64,000 bases of DNA. Origin: Siderastrea siderea (Eukaryota > Cnidaria > Anthozoa > Scleractinia > Rhizangiidae). Positions 50,207 through 59,258 of this stretch are shown here, piece by piece. The stretch spans positions 46,537,533 through 46,601,532 of the forward strand of contig OZ034967.1 in assembly GCA_964030785.1 (NCBI GenBank), in the 5' to 3' direction. A model generated the notes under the pieces. The model had not been told where the DNA came from and searched no databases. It saw nothing but the letters and a program-made list of their open reading frames with translations. A program made the translations under genes and the position numbers. How positions within the stretch are numbered: the stretch's first letter is position 1; the number at the start of each line of letters is the position of its first letter.

Positions 50207-50326
50207 AGAAAAAAAATATTAAAACGAAGCATCTCCTATTATTTGAAAAAATTATTACAATTAGATAACTACAAACCATGTATTATATCAAAAAGTGTTC
50301 TCAATTAGAGCATTACATATCTTACC

Positions 50327-50623
50327 ATGGAAACAAGGCAACAAACAGCTAAATGGAAAGAGGTACACAATGAGTTACTAAAACAACCTTTTTGTCATAA
50401 CAGACAGCAACTTGTGCGTATAATAATGTGCTTAGATTATATAGACTGTCGCTGGGAAGGGCTTTGTTATCCCTGTTTTGAGCAAGGAATCAAACATAAA
50501 CTGTTGTACACTCCTCCGATTGAGAATATACCTTTAGTAAAGATTTGCTCTGATACTTACGACTGGCACAGCGCATATAACGATTTTAAGGAATTGGTTG
50601 ACCTCGGTGTGCTTTGTTTGTGA
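50327..50623 (+). CDS. Small viral accessory protein, paralogue 2
   Basis: 98 residues from ATG 50327. It keeps TAKWKEVHNELLKQPFC, RQQLVRIIMC, CYPCFEQGIKH and YTPPIEN but lacks the N-terminal helical part of paralogue 1. A different C-terminus (DTYDWHSAYNDFKELVDL) follows. It is the shortest copy and the best match to paralogue 1 in the shared block. Confidence 0.65.
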   Translation: METRQQTAKWKEVHNELLKQPFCHNRQQLVRIIMCLDYIDCRWEGLCYPCFEQGIKHKLLYTPPIENIPLVKICSDTYDWHSAYNDFKELVDLGVLCL

Positions 50624-50632
50624 AGAGTACCA

Positions 50633-50650
50633 ACCACCCAGTACATAAAA
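50633..50650 (+). promoter_or_regulatory. Repeated upstream motif, copy 3
   Basis: ACCACCCAGTACATAAAA, about 75 bases before the third paralogue. Confidence 0.45.
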
Positions 50651-50725
50651 AAAAGAAGAAACATAACCGAACACGAATGAAAAAATTTTTTTTTTATCTG
50701 ATTAGATGTTTGTGAGTCAAATTTG

Positions 50726-51082
50726 ATGGCTGCTGGATTCAACACCTGTCAGATTACGGAAGCAATCCAAAACCTACCACCAGAGTTACGTGAGATAATT
50801 TACAAACATTACCTCGCCATAAAACTGAAAGAGCGAGAGGTTTTGGGTTGGAACCTGGTTCACAACGAGCTTTTAAAACAACCTTTCTGTCCTGAAATGG
50901 AGCGGCTTGTACATATTATAGTGTGTATAGCTTATATGCATTGTTGTTGTGGAGGGGGTTGTTACCCTTGTTATAAACAAGAAGAAATCTTACATGAAAT
51001 AACCATTTCTGTCCCCGATATACTTGATATAACCCTAATTACGTTTTGCACTGATATATGGGAAGAGGACCACAACCATTAA
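50726..51082 (+). CDS. Small viral accessory protein, paralogue 3
   Basis: 118 residues from ATG 50726. It begins MAAGFNTCQITEA, then LPPELREIIYKHYLAIKL, which resembles an F-box/SOCS-box-like helical entry, then LVHNELLKQPFC, ERLVHIIVC and a Cys-rich CCCGGGCYPCY. Its 3' end overlaps the convergent gene at 51035-51457 by 48 bases. The F-box-like comparison is weak and based on a short stretch. Confidence 0.62.
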   Translation: MAAGFNTCQITEAIQNLPPELREIIYKHYLAIKLKEREVLGWNLVHNELLKQPFCPEMERLVHIIVCIAYMHCCCGGGCYPCYKQEEILHEITISVPDILDITLITFCTDIWEEDHNH

Positions 51083-51457
51083 TTTATTTTTTAATCTATA
51101 AACAAAATATTCATTTCCTTCATCAGACATTTCTACACCCATCTTTTTAACAAATAGATAAGGATAAAATACAAGATCTTCAACAAGACGTTTTGGGGCC
51201 CATACACGAACATCATCACTATCTTTTGTTTTTAAAGTTAAAATAGCTGAATCCCCAAATTTACCTTTTCGGTGTGTAACGTTTAGTATTCTGTATATTC
51301 CATCAGAAATATCTCTCCATTTTAAAATTTCAACAATTTCAAAACATTCTTCTGTTGGCCATTCTTCTTTGTCAGAGAAATCTGGTACATCAATTAATAT
51401 ATTATTTTTTGATGGGAAATCTTGTGAGATCGTGTGTTGATCTGTGTAGACATCCAT
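51035..51457 (-). CDS. Possible OB-fold single-stranded-DNA-binding protein
   Basis: 140 residues if translation starts at MDVYTDQ (51457). The centre alternates short strands: YRILNVTHRKGKFGDSAILT, then VRVWAPKRLVEDL, with the KGKFGDS turn typical of OB-fold-like nucleic-acid-binding proteins encoded by Polinton-type viruses. No catalytic motif. Converges on and overlaps the third small gene. A replication-accessory role is inferred, with moderate to low certainty. Confidence 0.5.
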   Translation of the reverse strand: MDVYTDQHTISQDFPSKNNILIDVPDFSDKEEWPTEECFEIVEILKWRDISDGIYRILNVTHRKGKFGDSAILTLKTKDSDDVRVWAPKRLVEDLVFYPYLFVKKMGVEMSDEGNEYFVYRLKNKLMVVVLFPYISAKRN

Positions 51458-51522
51458 TGTGAGATACAATTGGTATACATTTGTTTAATAGCATGTACTT
51501 TTCTGCTCGACTTAAAATTAAA

Positions 51523-51540
51523 CCACCCAGCGCACAAAAA
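51523..51540 (+). promoter_or_regulatory. Repeated upstream motif, copy 4
   Basis: ACCACCCAGCGCACAAAA, about 90 bases before the 51-bp minisatellite, with the reading frame 51481-51807 spanning both. Confidence 0.4.
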
Positions 51541-51627
51541 AGAACAGGACACAATGAATATACACATTTTAATAAGGATTTTATTGAAAATATAAACAAA
51601 CTGAAGTTATACAAAAATAGAAAGTTA

Positions 51628-51830
51628 CAGCCTCTTGACAACGGCGGTCATAAAATGACCGCGGTTTCCAAGGAAATTCAGCCTCTTGACAACGGCGGTC
51701 ATTTTATGACCGCGGTTTCCAAGGAAATAAAGCCTCTTGACAACGGCGGTCATGAAATGAACGCGGTTTCCAAGGAAATTCAGTCTCTTGACAACGGTGG
51801 TCATTAATGACCGCGGCTTCAAAGGAGATT
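51628..51830. repeat. 51-bp minisatellite, four units, each with an internal palindrome
   Basis: Units start at 51628, 51679, 51730 and 51781. Each carries GGTCATnnnATGACC (unit 4: GGTCATTAATGACC; unit 3 has one changed base) and most carry CCGCGG. The plus frame reads PLDNGGHxMTAVSKEI repeats (51481-51807) and the minus frame is also open, a by-product of a 51-base period divisible by three. Translation is possible but a protein-binding DNA array is as likely. Confidence 0.75.
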
Positions 51831-51871
51831 AAACATCAGTCTTGAAAATTTCCAAAGTTACGGTTTCTTGG

Positions 51872-52048
51872 TTAACTGAATCCAGACACAGTTTTTCGTG
51901 TTTGAACGACTTGTTCCCAATAGGATTGGTATTCAGGCACTTCCAAAACTTTACGGATTTGCGAGACTTGATGTAGGTTTTTGAAGTACTCAGTTGCTGT
52001 CGGTGGTCCTTCGGCTTCAATTTTGTAACGTAAGTTTTCAAGAAAATG
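51872..52048 (-). other. Possible coding exon, uncertain
   Basis: A minus-strand frame ending at TAA 51874-51872 reads protein-like (EGPPTATEYFKNLHQVSQIR, then EVPEYQSYWEQVV) but has no ATG before an upstream TGA. Splice-like sites lie nearby (a short AG...GT segment at about 52102-52152), so a small spliced gene is possible. The competing frame 51829-52041 is basic and less convincing. Confidence 0.25.
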
Positions 52049-52760
52049 TTTTCATTTCATCATGATAACTGATATTCATTTGAAGTATTACCTTCTGCTT
52101 CTCATAGAGATGTCTGAAGTTTGTGATTGATCAGTGGGTTTCAATGCCTGAAAAAAAATTCAAATCGCAAGAGTCGTTCCATTCCATGTTTGTTTCCAAA
52201 TGATATAAAATGGGGTGATGTAAGTTTTTATAGTTGCGACCGCCTTACGTTCAGTTACAACCAGTTACGACCAGTTGTGGTTTGTGAAAACGGCGGGTGA
52301 TACATTTCGGGAAAGTCCCGGCAATGATGAAAGAAAAACAGATTTAGATGTGAAGTCATGTTCGAAAGATCAAGAATGTTCGTTACAGAGTTGAACTGGA
52401 TGTTTCTCGGGTTCATTGATATATTAGGATTTTTTATAGGTCGTCTAGATGATTCTATTTACATAACTTTGTCAATGTGATGACTCATTTCCAAGGGAAA
52501 GTCCCGCGACTACCGGCTATGTTTTTAATGGATTGAAGCGTGGTATGTAAATTTATCTGTTTTGTTATGGAACCACATCTTGGCCGGAAATGGGGTAGCC
52601 ATCTTTGTCACGAGTTGGTAACATTATTTTTGAAACACACTCACGAGTAATGTATCGTATTTGTCTAATATCAGGAGGAGTGAGAAGTTCAAAAAACCAA
52701 TAACAAATAGTTGCAAAAAGTGCAATCATTTTTGTTAGCGTATATAATTACTTAAAAAAT
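52049..52760. other. Viral gap without a clear gene
   Basis: About 700 bases with no supported reading frame. A short direct repeat, CAGTTACRACCAGTTRYG, occurs near 52250-52280. It may hold regulatory sequence or a decayed gene. Confidence 0.35.
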
Positions 52761-53246
52761 TTACAATTGAACGAATTTTTTTTCATACTTTCTTTGAACA
52801 GATAGCGGAATTTCCATACAATGATCAGTGACGAAATTATCTATCATTTTCAATCTATCAAGAAAGACCTTCTCGTCGAAAGCTTCGCCCCTGAGGTAAA
52901 AGCGAATCTCAACAAGGATTTTTTGGTATTCAATACGGGCATCATTTGCTCGTTCTGTTTTCTTATCGTATTTCTTAAAGCTTGCCAGTGCTTTTAAAAT
53001 AAGACCAACACCAGTTAAAGTTGCCATGACAACAGGGTTCAACGTAATTCCTCCGGCTATTGCGGCACTAATAATTAATTTACCAGCCGAAAGATTACAA
53101 ACAAAATTTTTTCTTCGAAAACCGCGGTACAGCTTTTCATATCCGAAATGTTTCCTGTGGTAATGCGCATATAAATCTTTCAGAATTTTAACTTTCTCTT
53201 TAGAAAGTGTTTGGTCGATATGGTTGAATTCGAAAATGTCCTGCAT
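52761..53246 (-). CDS. Viral membrane-associated protein with central glycine-rich hydrophobic segment
   Basis: 161 residues, ATG at 53246. A helical N-terminus (~1-50) is followed by a hydrophobic region of about 35 residues (LIISAAIAGGITLNPVVMA, TLTGVGLILKAL) and a charged helical C-terminus (KKYDKKTERANDARIEYQK, RFYLRGEAFDEKVFLDRL). The pattern resembles a recurring Polinton-linked family of unknown function. A membrane-perturbing or scaffolding role is inferred. A TATATCATATAACACA sequence directly precedes the start. Confidence 0.6.
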   Translation of the reverse strand: MQDIFEFNHIDQTLSKEKVKILKDLYAHYHRKHFGYEKLYRGFRRKNFVCNLSAGKLIISAAIAGGITLNPVVMATLTGVGLILKALASFKKYDKKTERANDARIEYQKILVEIRFYLRGEAFDEKVFLDRLKMIDNFVTDHCMEIPLSVQRKYEKKFVQL

Positions 53247-53282
53247 TGTGTTATATGATATAAGAAAAAATGTTTTGGGTTT

Positions 53283-53690
53283 CTATCTATATTCAACCAA
53301 TAATAATAAATTTTCTTTTACATGTGTTAGTTGTGTTTCATCCGTCAAAAACATTGATATTACATAATAAATTCCTATATCATGATTAATATCGAAGTTT
53401 TGTTCTTTTTTTCTTATATCAGTCGAATTGAACCTATGTACAGAAGATTTTGTTGAATCATTAGGATCTTCCTTTCTCAAAAAAAGACTAATTGTATTAT
53501 AATTACTTTGGTTTGTTTCATATATTATTTTAGCTTTTAATAATACATTATTTTTATTCATAATTATTTTTTTAAAACTATTTAATGAAAAATCACCATT
53601 GCCTTTTTCTTTTTTATGAAAACCATGAATATAATGAACGGGGCCAATCAAATTATATCCGTTTAAAGAAAGATCTGTTTCCATTAACAT
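53283..53690 (-). CDS. Small beta-rich viral protein downstream of the fibre gene
   Basis: 135 residues with ATG at 53690 (a second ATG at 53684). The start codons overlap the stop of the collagen-like fibre gene, so the two are probably translated from one message. The N-terminus ([18 protein letters not shown]) resembles the NLNGxxIxNL turns of tail-fibre proteins; the rest is a strand-rich fold ([29 protein letters not shown]). A second spike or fibre-knob component is my inference. Confidence 0.5.
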   Translation of the reverse strand: MLMETDLSLNGYNLIGPVHYIHGFHKKEKGNGDFSLNSFKKIIMNKNNVLLKAKIIYETNQSNYNTISLFLRKEDPNDSTKSSVHRFNSTDIRKKEQNFDINHDIGIYYVISMFLTDETQLTHVKENLLLLVEYR

Positions 53691-55084
53691 TTCCCGTTTT
53701 CAATAACAAAAGCGGTGTCATAGACACTTGGGTCAACATTTGAAATTGTTTCTTTAACACCATAGACAATTAAATGCCCAATTGTTAAAAATGATGGCTT
53801 ACTGACTGTACCGTGCAAATCAAGATATAGGAATTGTGGAGGTGAGCTACCCCATCTGTGAAAATTGATTACTGTTTTGGTGTACGTTTCGAATGTTTTT
53901 GTTGCATAATTAGAAATTGAAATCGTCGTTGCTTGCGGGGTTACACTCAACTCATTCATTTCCGGCGGAAACCATTCAACGACTAAAGTATAGTAACCGA
54001 CCGGAAGTTTATATAGGTTAAAACCGAGGCGTGACCGGTACTGGTTGGGTGAGCCTTTTTCAAACAAGAGTTTGAGAAAGTAAGCTTTTTTATTAATTTG
54101 ATGTGGAGAATTAGGAAAATCGTTAATACCCAAAACCTCGATATTGTTTTCACTCGAAGATTCATCAGTGTCTTCCATCAAGTATCTGAAGGCGTCTCTT
54201 TTTTGCCCTGAGTTAATGATCTGAGATTCATGAATTTTTTGAGTGACAAGATCTCTCATATTTGTTATTTCATCTTGCATAAAATCAACATTAACTGCGG
54301 ATTTAGAATCTCTGTAATCGGTTTGTAAGTTAATAATTTTATTGTTATTTAAATTCAAGTTTCCAGTCATATTGTTTGTGCCATCAACTTTGAGAAACTT
54401 TTTTTGTGTCATGTCATCAATTCTGTAGTTAACAAACTCGACACATGCGGCGTCTCTTTGGTTTGATGGAAGATCAAGATTGATAATTGATTTATTTTTC
54501 ATATCAATATCAGCTCCTTTATCCAGTTTTTTTTCAAGTTGATTATCGACATATTTTTTGTTTGTTGCTTGATCTGCCTGTACTGGGTCTTTTACGTTGT
54601 AGATTGTATTATTGTTCATATCAATGCTCGCTTCCATTTTTCCGCCTTCCTTTTTCGAAAGAAAGATATTTCTCGTGTCTTGATAGTTTATTACCTTTGT
54701 CAGATCACCTTGGACAGGATAAGGGTTGCTTTTTAATCGCAAAATATCGTACTTATTTTCCATGTCAATATTAGCAGAACCGCTGGCACTTCCCTGAGGG
54801 CCAGGATCGCCTTTATCACCCTTGTCGCTCTTGTCGCCCTTGTCACCTTTTAAACCCTGTGACCCTTTCTGACCTTGGAGACCAATCGGACCTTGTGGTC
54901 CTGTGGCACCTTTTTCACCCCTCGGTCCACGAGGACCTTGTGGTCCTCCAGGGCCTTTGTCACCCTTCGGTCCAGGAGGACCCTCAGGGCCAGGAGGACC
55001 CCCTGGGCCAGGAGGACCAACTTTTCCACTTTCACTCATCATAGTTTGCCTAGTTCCACCAATTTGGCTGTTGATATACCCCAT
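53684..55084 (-). CDS. Collagen-stalk fibre protein (putative receptor-binding spike)
   Basis: 466 residues from ATG 55084. Residues ~21-100 are about 26 Gly-X-Y triplets with one break (GDKSDKGDK), which should form a trimeric collagen stalk. Residues ~105-260 hold repeated NNNxIxNL turns followed by [15 protein letters not shown] helices (three visible units), the pattern of phage-type fibre shafts. Residues ~300-466 are a strand-rich distal domain ([31 protein letters not shown]). It lies between the ATPase (TAATG overlap at 55084) and a small beta protein. Function as the attachment fibre is inferred by architecture; it is fully open. Confidence 0.75.
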   Translation of the reverse strand: MGYINSQIGGTRQTMMSESGKVGPPGPGGPPGPEGPPGPKGDKGPGGPQGPRGPRGEKGATGPQGPIGLQGQKGSQGLKGDKGDKSDKGDKGDPGPQGSASGSANIDMENKYDILRLKSNPYPVQGDLTKVINYQDTRNIFLSKKEGGKMEASIDMNNNTIYNVKDPVQADQATNKKYVDNQLEKKLDKGADIDMKNKSIINLDLPSNQRDAACVEFVNYRIDDMTQKKFLKVDGTNNMTGNLNLNNNKIINLQTDYRDSKSAVNVDFMQDEITNMRDLVTQKIHESQIINSGQKRDAFRYLMEDTDESSSENNIEVLGINDFPNSPHQINKKAYFLKLLFEKGSPNQYRSRLGFNLYKLPVGYYTLVVEWFPPEMNELSVTPQATTISISNYATKTFETYTKTVINFHRWGSSPPQFLYLDLHGTVSKPSFLTIGHLIVYGVKETISNVDPSVYDTAFVIENGKC

Positions 55085-55717
55085 TATATATCTTCATTAA
55101 AATTTTTTTTCATTAATTTTTGGGGTTTGTCATAGTAAAAGAAAGAATATTTTTTATCGGTGGCGCGATCTAAAATGTCATGATCCACACCTATCTCGTC
55201 TGCAATTCGTTTGTTTTCTCTTGGAAGAAATCTGAAAATACAAAAGTGGCTGCAGTTATCACGAATGTTTTTCGGCACCTTGTAAAAAGTTTGAGTGAGG
55301 TAAATAACACAGCAGTTTTTGTGCCGCCCGTTGATAAAATAATTAATGATATCGTTTTGGTTTTTTTCGCAAACAAGATCATCAAAAATAACTATTTTTT
55401 GGTTGTCCCCTCGAAGTTCTTCGAGTGGAATGATTTCATCACCGTAAGCCTCGATAATATCATAACCAACCTTGGGGTTGAAATCTTCAGCAAATTCCTG
55501 CAAAAGAGACTGATATTTGTTCTGGTGCAGGTTTTTTGAAAAGAGGTAAATTTTATCATACTCTAACAACTCATAAAGCATATGCAGTAATGTGTTTGTT
55601 TTACCAGAATTACTGGGTCCACAAATTTAACATCCGAAAAACATCTGCTGGCATGCAAGGGTGGCCTTGCCTGTAGTCACTCTTGAAAAAACCTGAGTCA
55701 TAATTTGGAATCTTCAT
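55084..55717 (-). pseudogene. Genome-packaging ATPase (A32/FtsK-HerA type), one frameshift
   Basis: The start ATG is at 55717. The N-terminal piece runs to a single-base frame change at about 55619, in an AAATTT run just before the Walker A motif GPSNSGKT; the rest continues in the other frame to the stop at 55084. Walker B is KIVIFDDL, and a sensor-like VIYLTQTFYKVP follows. This is the ATPase that pumps DNA into the capsid in Polintons and adenovirus-like relatives. Length without the break, about 210 residues, is normal for the family. It overlaps the fibre start by TAATG and is divergent from the PPxY gene. Confidence 0.75.
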
Positions 55718-55752
55718 TTTTTTTTTCGCTTCTATATATTCACGCTGGAAAT
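55718..55752. promoter_or_regulatory. 35-bp divergent promoter
   Basis: The ATPase (minus) and PPxY gene (plus) start codons are only 35 bases apart. The gap holds a T-run and CTATATATTC, which is TATA-like on both strands. It divides the leftward from the rightward transcribed genes. Confidence 0.45.
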
Positions 55753-56739
55753 ATGTCAGTAAAAAAATGGCGTCGGTTGGCTGAAGAAAAGTCGGCGATC
55801 GATCAGCAAACAGAAGAAATTCACCAAAAATTCAGAATGGATAAAATAAACAAAGAGTTTGGTCAGCTTTCAGGAGAAGCGTTTTTAGACCAATTACAAA
55901 AAGGCTTGATGAAAATAGCACCACTGTGGAAGAAGAAGAGGAGGAGCAGGAAGTTCCTGATTACATAATGGATGAATTTGACGAAATTAACCCTTTTGGT
56001 GATGAATTCAGACCGGACGCACCCACACCAGCACCATCACCAACACCATCATCAACACCACCACCATTACCACCACCACCCTCATATCAAGAAGTTGTTG
56101 ATGATGATGATGATTTTCCACCACCACCACCCCAAACGCTGATGGAAGAAAAAAAATCCACACGTAAAGAGTGGGGGAAGCCGGAACCGGTGGTTAAAAA
56201 AGAATATTCCCATGAATCAACCCTATTGCAAACAGTCAATCAACTGATTACGAAATTTGGAAATGATCCCAATTACAAAGTAAAAAGTAAAAATTCTCCA
56301 TTATATGGTTATTCAATCGAGGACCTCAAAAAAGTAAGAGATAGAATTTTTGCGAAAAGGGGGGGTACCAAAAACAGTTTTTGAGAAACAGTTACAGGCG
56401 GGGAAGTATAGACTGAAGTCCACTCCCCCACAAGAAAAAAGAGAAACTACTCCAACCCCTTTGGAAAAAGCTGTCATGAGCCGAAGACCTGCTTTTGAAC
56501 TTTCTGACGATGAAGATGACTTTTCTAAACAGGATTGGGAAACCGAAGGAAGTGGCATCGCTGATGAAGCTGAAAAATTGATCGACCAACTTCATTTGAG
56601 TTTAGGATCGATAAAAGCAGGAAACAGCTCAAAAAAACTTAAACAAAAGGTATTATATCTGCTTAATTCACTTGTTGAACTCGGTATAGTGAATAAAAAG
56701 GAAAAGAAAAAAATTATTGCTAATTATATAAAACAATAA
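55753..56739 (+). pseudogene. Proline-rich PPxY virion protein, frameshifted twice
   Basis: Three consecutive open pieces: 55753-~55925, ~55918-56354 and ~56355-56739. The frame changes near 55920 and again at a G-run (56356-56361). The first piece is a charged helix (MSVKKWRRLAEEKS). The second has an acidic patch, VPDYIMDEFDEINPFGDEF, a proline-rich tract and PPPPSYQEVV, a PPxY late-domain motif followed by an acidic run. The third has SRRPAFELSDDEDDF and a helical end. The stop overlaps the penton start (TAATG at 56739). The PPSY motif parallels adenovirus protein VI, which binds Nedd4 ligases; the same function here is inferred. Confidence 0.6.
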
Positions 56740-57501
56740 TGGGCTTTGACATACTGCTTGACTCGAGCCTTGCAAAACTAGAAAGAGGTGGAGAACGAAA
56801 TGTTTCACACGATTTTACAGTGAAGTTTCATCCCCCAATTGAATTGGGTAAAGAAAACTATAAAGCTGCGCTGAACAGACTTATCACAATGAGTTACTCA
56901 TGGAATAATATCGATTCTCGTTATGATAACAACAAAATTCGCTGGAAGAAAAAAACAGAACAAGCGTGGAAGACCTTAACTTTTCCGAATGGAATGTACG
57001 ATTACAAAAGAATCAACGATTATATTCAGCAACACACCGGTAAAGTAGACCCAACAAAGAAAGACAGCGCTTACATTTTCACAATGCATTTCGAGTTTTC
57101 AACTTATAGAATTTTTATTTTAGTGCACAAAGGTTATGAGCTTGACTTTTCTCAAGGAAATTTTTGTGATTTGCTTGGTTTTGGTAAAATACCTTTTGAG
57201 TGGAGATTCTGTCGGAATAAAAGTTCCAAATATTACAAGAGGTGTTGATTGGGTTTATTTGCACTGCGATCTTATCTCACGCCGAACAAACAATGTTCCA
57301 AGCGATGTGTTATACAATTTCTCAACATCAGATCTTCAGGTAAGCTATCCATTTCAAAAAGAGCCACGTCGACTTGAGTGGCAGCCTGTTAATAAAAGTA
57401 ATATAAATGCAATAAGAGTTTGGGTGACAGACGGAAGAAACAATATTCTGGATCTCAACGGAACAGACATTGCAATAAGCTTAATGATTGAAAAAGATTA
57501 A
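56739..57501 (+). pseudogene. Penton (single-jelly-roll minor capsid protein), one frameshift
   Basis: An N-terminal part from ATG 56739 (MGFDILLDSS, HDFTVKFHPPIELG) and a C-terminal part ending at 57501 (VYLHCDLISRR, VLYNFSTSDLQ, IRVWVTDGRNNILDL) lie in different frames; the change is between about 57180 and 57210. Two halves with this strand pattern and a final V-x-D-x-x-N-N-I-L-D-L block are typical of Polinton/adintovirus penton. Combined size of about 250 residues fits. It sits between the PPxY gene and a basic core protein, upstream of the capsid gene. Confidence 0.7.
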
Positions 57502-57514
57502 AGTTTTTTGTCGG

Positions 57515-57526
57515 TATAATATACAA
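57515..57526 (+). promoter_or_regulatory. TATA-like late promoter motif
   Basis: TATAATATACAA ends 2 bases before the ATG at 57529. Matching motifs precede three other viral genes. Confidence 0.5.
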
Positions 57527-57528
57527 TC

Positions 57529-57902
57529 ATGTATCATCCAAGCGAGTGGGCAAGATACTTTGATGAAAAAACCGGGAGTTATCGATATAAACACAAAGGG
57601 TCGGGTGTGATCCGTGACACCTTCATGACAATTGGTAAAGTACTCAAAAACAATGTAAAGAATGTTGCAAAAAAAAAACTGCTGAAAAAGCCACAAAAAC
57701 AATCGCTGAAAAAGCGGGTCAGAAAGTTGGTGAATTTGCTGATGAAAAAGGTTCAAAACTAATACGAAAATTACTGCAAGAGAGAAAAAAAACGTTGTCA
57801 CAAGGCGCAAAAAAGAAACTTGCAAATATTTTGCAAAACCCAACACCAAAAAAATCAGACGCTCTTGTGAAATTAAATCAAATTTTGGCAAATGAAATTT
57901 AA
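57529..57902 (+). pseudogene. Small basic core-like protein, frameshift in a poly(A) tract
   Basis: Starts MYHPSEWARYFDEKTGSY at 57529. The frame changes at a run of ten A (about 57669-57678), after which a lysine-rich helical sequence (KAGQKVGEFADEKGSK, LSQGAKKKLANILQN) stays open to TAA at 57900-57902. Total about 124 residues with a high Lys content suits a DNA-condensing core or capsid-associated protein. The role is inferred from composition and position between penton and major capsid protein. Confidence 0.55.
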
Positions 57903-57943
57903 TAAAAAAAATTTTTTCTATAAATATAATAAGCACTTGCAAC

Positions 57944-59212
57944 ATGTTCAGAAGTCAACCATACCTCGAAGAGACAAAATACGTTCGAATTCTTTTAAAC
58001 ACTCCGATCGAACTCCCTGCGAACAACCAATTTCAAAGAAAAAATGATTACAAATTCGATGTAACAAACCGAGACAATTTTTATGACTGGTACAACGCTT
58101 ATTTTCGAGTTGATTTCAAGTTTGAAACAAAAGCAAACGGAGGTAACATTGTTGCTGACACTGAATCAGCTCCTATTAACGGTTCTTTCTCATTGATCAA
58201 AAGTTTGAAAGTAATTTCATCAGGGAAAAAATTGTACGAGGCAAGCGATATTCACAAAGGTATTTTCATCAAAAATCTGCTTGATTTTTCAGATGATTTT
58301 TCAAGAAGTGTTGCAAAAAACCAATTTTGGTATCTTGATGAAGATTTTACCACAGAAACTGATGGCAATGCAACGAACAAAGGAGGAATACGGGCAAGGG
58401 CGCTTCTATCACATGGAGGTTTAATGGTTCAGACTATTATCCCTTTGAACAGATACTCCTTCTTCGAAGGTCTTTCCGATAAATTGCTGCCACCAATGCA
58501 ACTTAATTTTGAAATTCAACTTCAAGACGACGAAGAAATGATTTTCCAAAACAATAACACAGATCTAAGAAGAATTGTTGTTCGTAAATTTGAGCTGTGG
58601 GCCCCACAATTGCATTTTACTGGTAAAGGACAGACTCTGGTAAATGAAAAATTTTTGAAACCAACCCAATGGAAATACCTGAATGAAGCTTTGCACACCA
58701 GCTCCTCCCGAAGGGATGCGAATGGTACGTGGTTAATTACACCGGGGGTAAAAAACCCCAAGCATGTTTTTGTCTTCATTCAAGAAAGTCGGAAACAAAA
58801 TGATTACAGGTACAAGCCTTACATCTTTGACACATTTGATATCGATGGTGATGACTCAGCAAGATTGGACACTTGTCGCCTTCAGTACGGCACAAAATGT
58901 TACCCTGAGCTTGATTACGACCATGATTTTAAAATAAGAATTTTGAATGATTTGATCAATTTCCGATACAGAAAGAACGACTACAATACCGGAGTTCAGC
59001 TGCAGATTGCAAATTTTGAGAAGTTATACCCAATTATCTATTTTGATCTACGAAACATTGAAGAAAGTGTGACAGGCGACCCGAAAAAGCTCGAATTCCA
59101 TTACAGACTGAATGAAGCCGCTAACGCTCAAGATTATACGATCTTCGCCTTGGTTTTGAATGAAAAAGAATTCGTGCTGAAGCAAATTGGTAATGAGCTT
59201 GTCGTTGTCTAG
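57944..59212 (+). CDS. Major capsid protein (hexon-like double jelly roll)
   Basis: 422 residues, uninterrupted. Two strand-rich halves are visible: the first with NFYDWYNAYFRVDF, SLIKSLKVISSGKKLY and the loop GGIRARALLSHGGL; the second beginning near IPLNRYSFFEGLSDKLLPPM and FEIQLQDDEEMIF. The aromatic DWYNAYF and PPMQLNFEIQLQDD blocks are characteristic of Polinton/adintovirus capsid proteins, and the length is close to the family's. An AT-rich TATAAATATAATAAG sequence precedes the ATG. The intact frame argues that this copy is young. Confidence 0.85.
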   Translation: MFRSQPYLEETKYVRILLNTPIELPANNQFQRKNDYKFDVTNRDNFYDWYNAYFRVDFKFETKANGGNIVADTESAPINGSFSLIKSLKVISSGKKLYEASDIHKGIFIKNLLDFSDDFSRSVAKNQFWYLDEDFTTETDGNATNKGGIRARALLSHGGLMVQTIIPLNRYSFFEGLSDKLLPPMQLNFEIQLQDDEEMIFQNNNTDLRRIVVRKFELWAPQLHFTGKGQTLVNEKFLKPTQWKYLNEALHTSSSRRDANGTWLITPGVKNPKHVFVFIQESRKQNDYRYKPYIFDTFDIDGDDSARLDTCRLQYGTKCYPELDYDHDFKIRILNDLINFRYRKNDYNTGVQLQIANFEKLYPIIYFDLRNIEESVTGDPKKLEFHYRLNEAANAQDYTIFALVLNEKEFVLKQIGNELVVV

Positions 59213-59241
59213 GAAAAAAAATTTGAAAAAAAAAATTTGAA

Positions 59242-59253
59242 TATAATATACAC
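59242..59253 (+). promoter_or_regulatory. TATA-like late promoter motif
   Basis: TATAATATACAC, 5 bases before the ATG at 59259. Confidence 0.5.
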
Positions 59254-59258
59254 ACAAG

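Noticed and set aside
50860..50910. LxCxE-type retinoblastoma-binding motif in the third small viral protein (PFCPEME)
   Set aside because: The residue two before Cys is Pro, not Leu, and the other paralogues lack the Glu.
51481..51807. Repeat protein of 108 residues over the minisatellite
   Set aside because: Not accepted as a gene: both strands are open because the unit length is divisible by three, and no promoter or family match supports it.
54487..55135. Plus-strand frames opposite the fibre gene, including a glycine/proline-rich one
   Set aside because: They are antisense shadows of the Gly-X-Y repeats.
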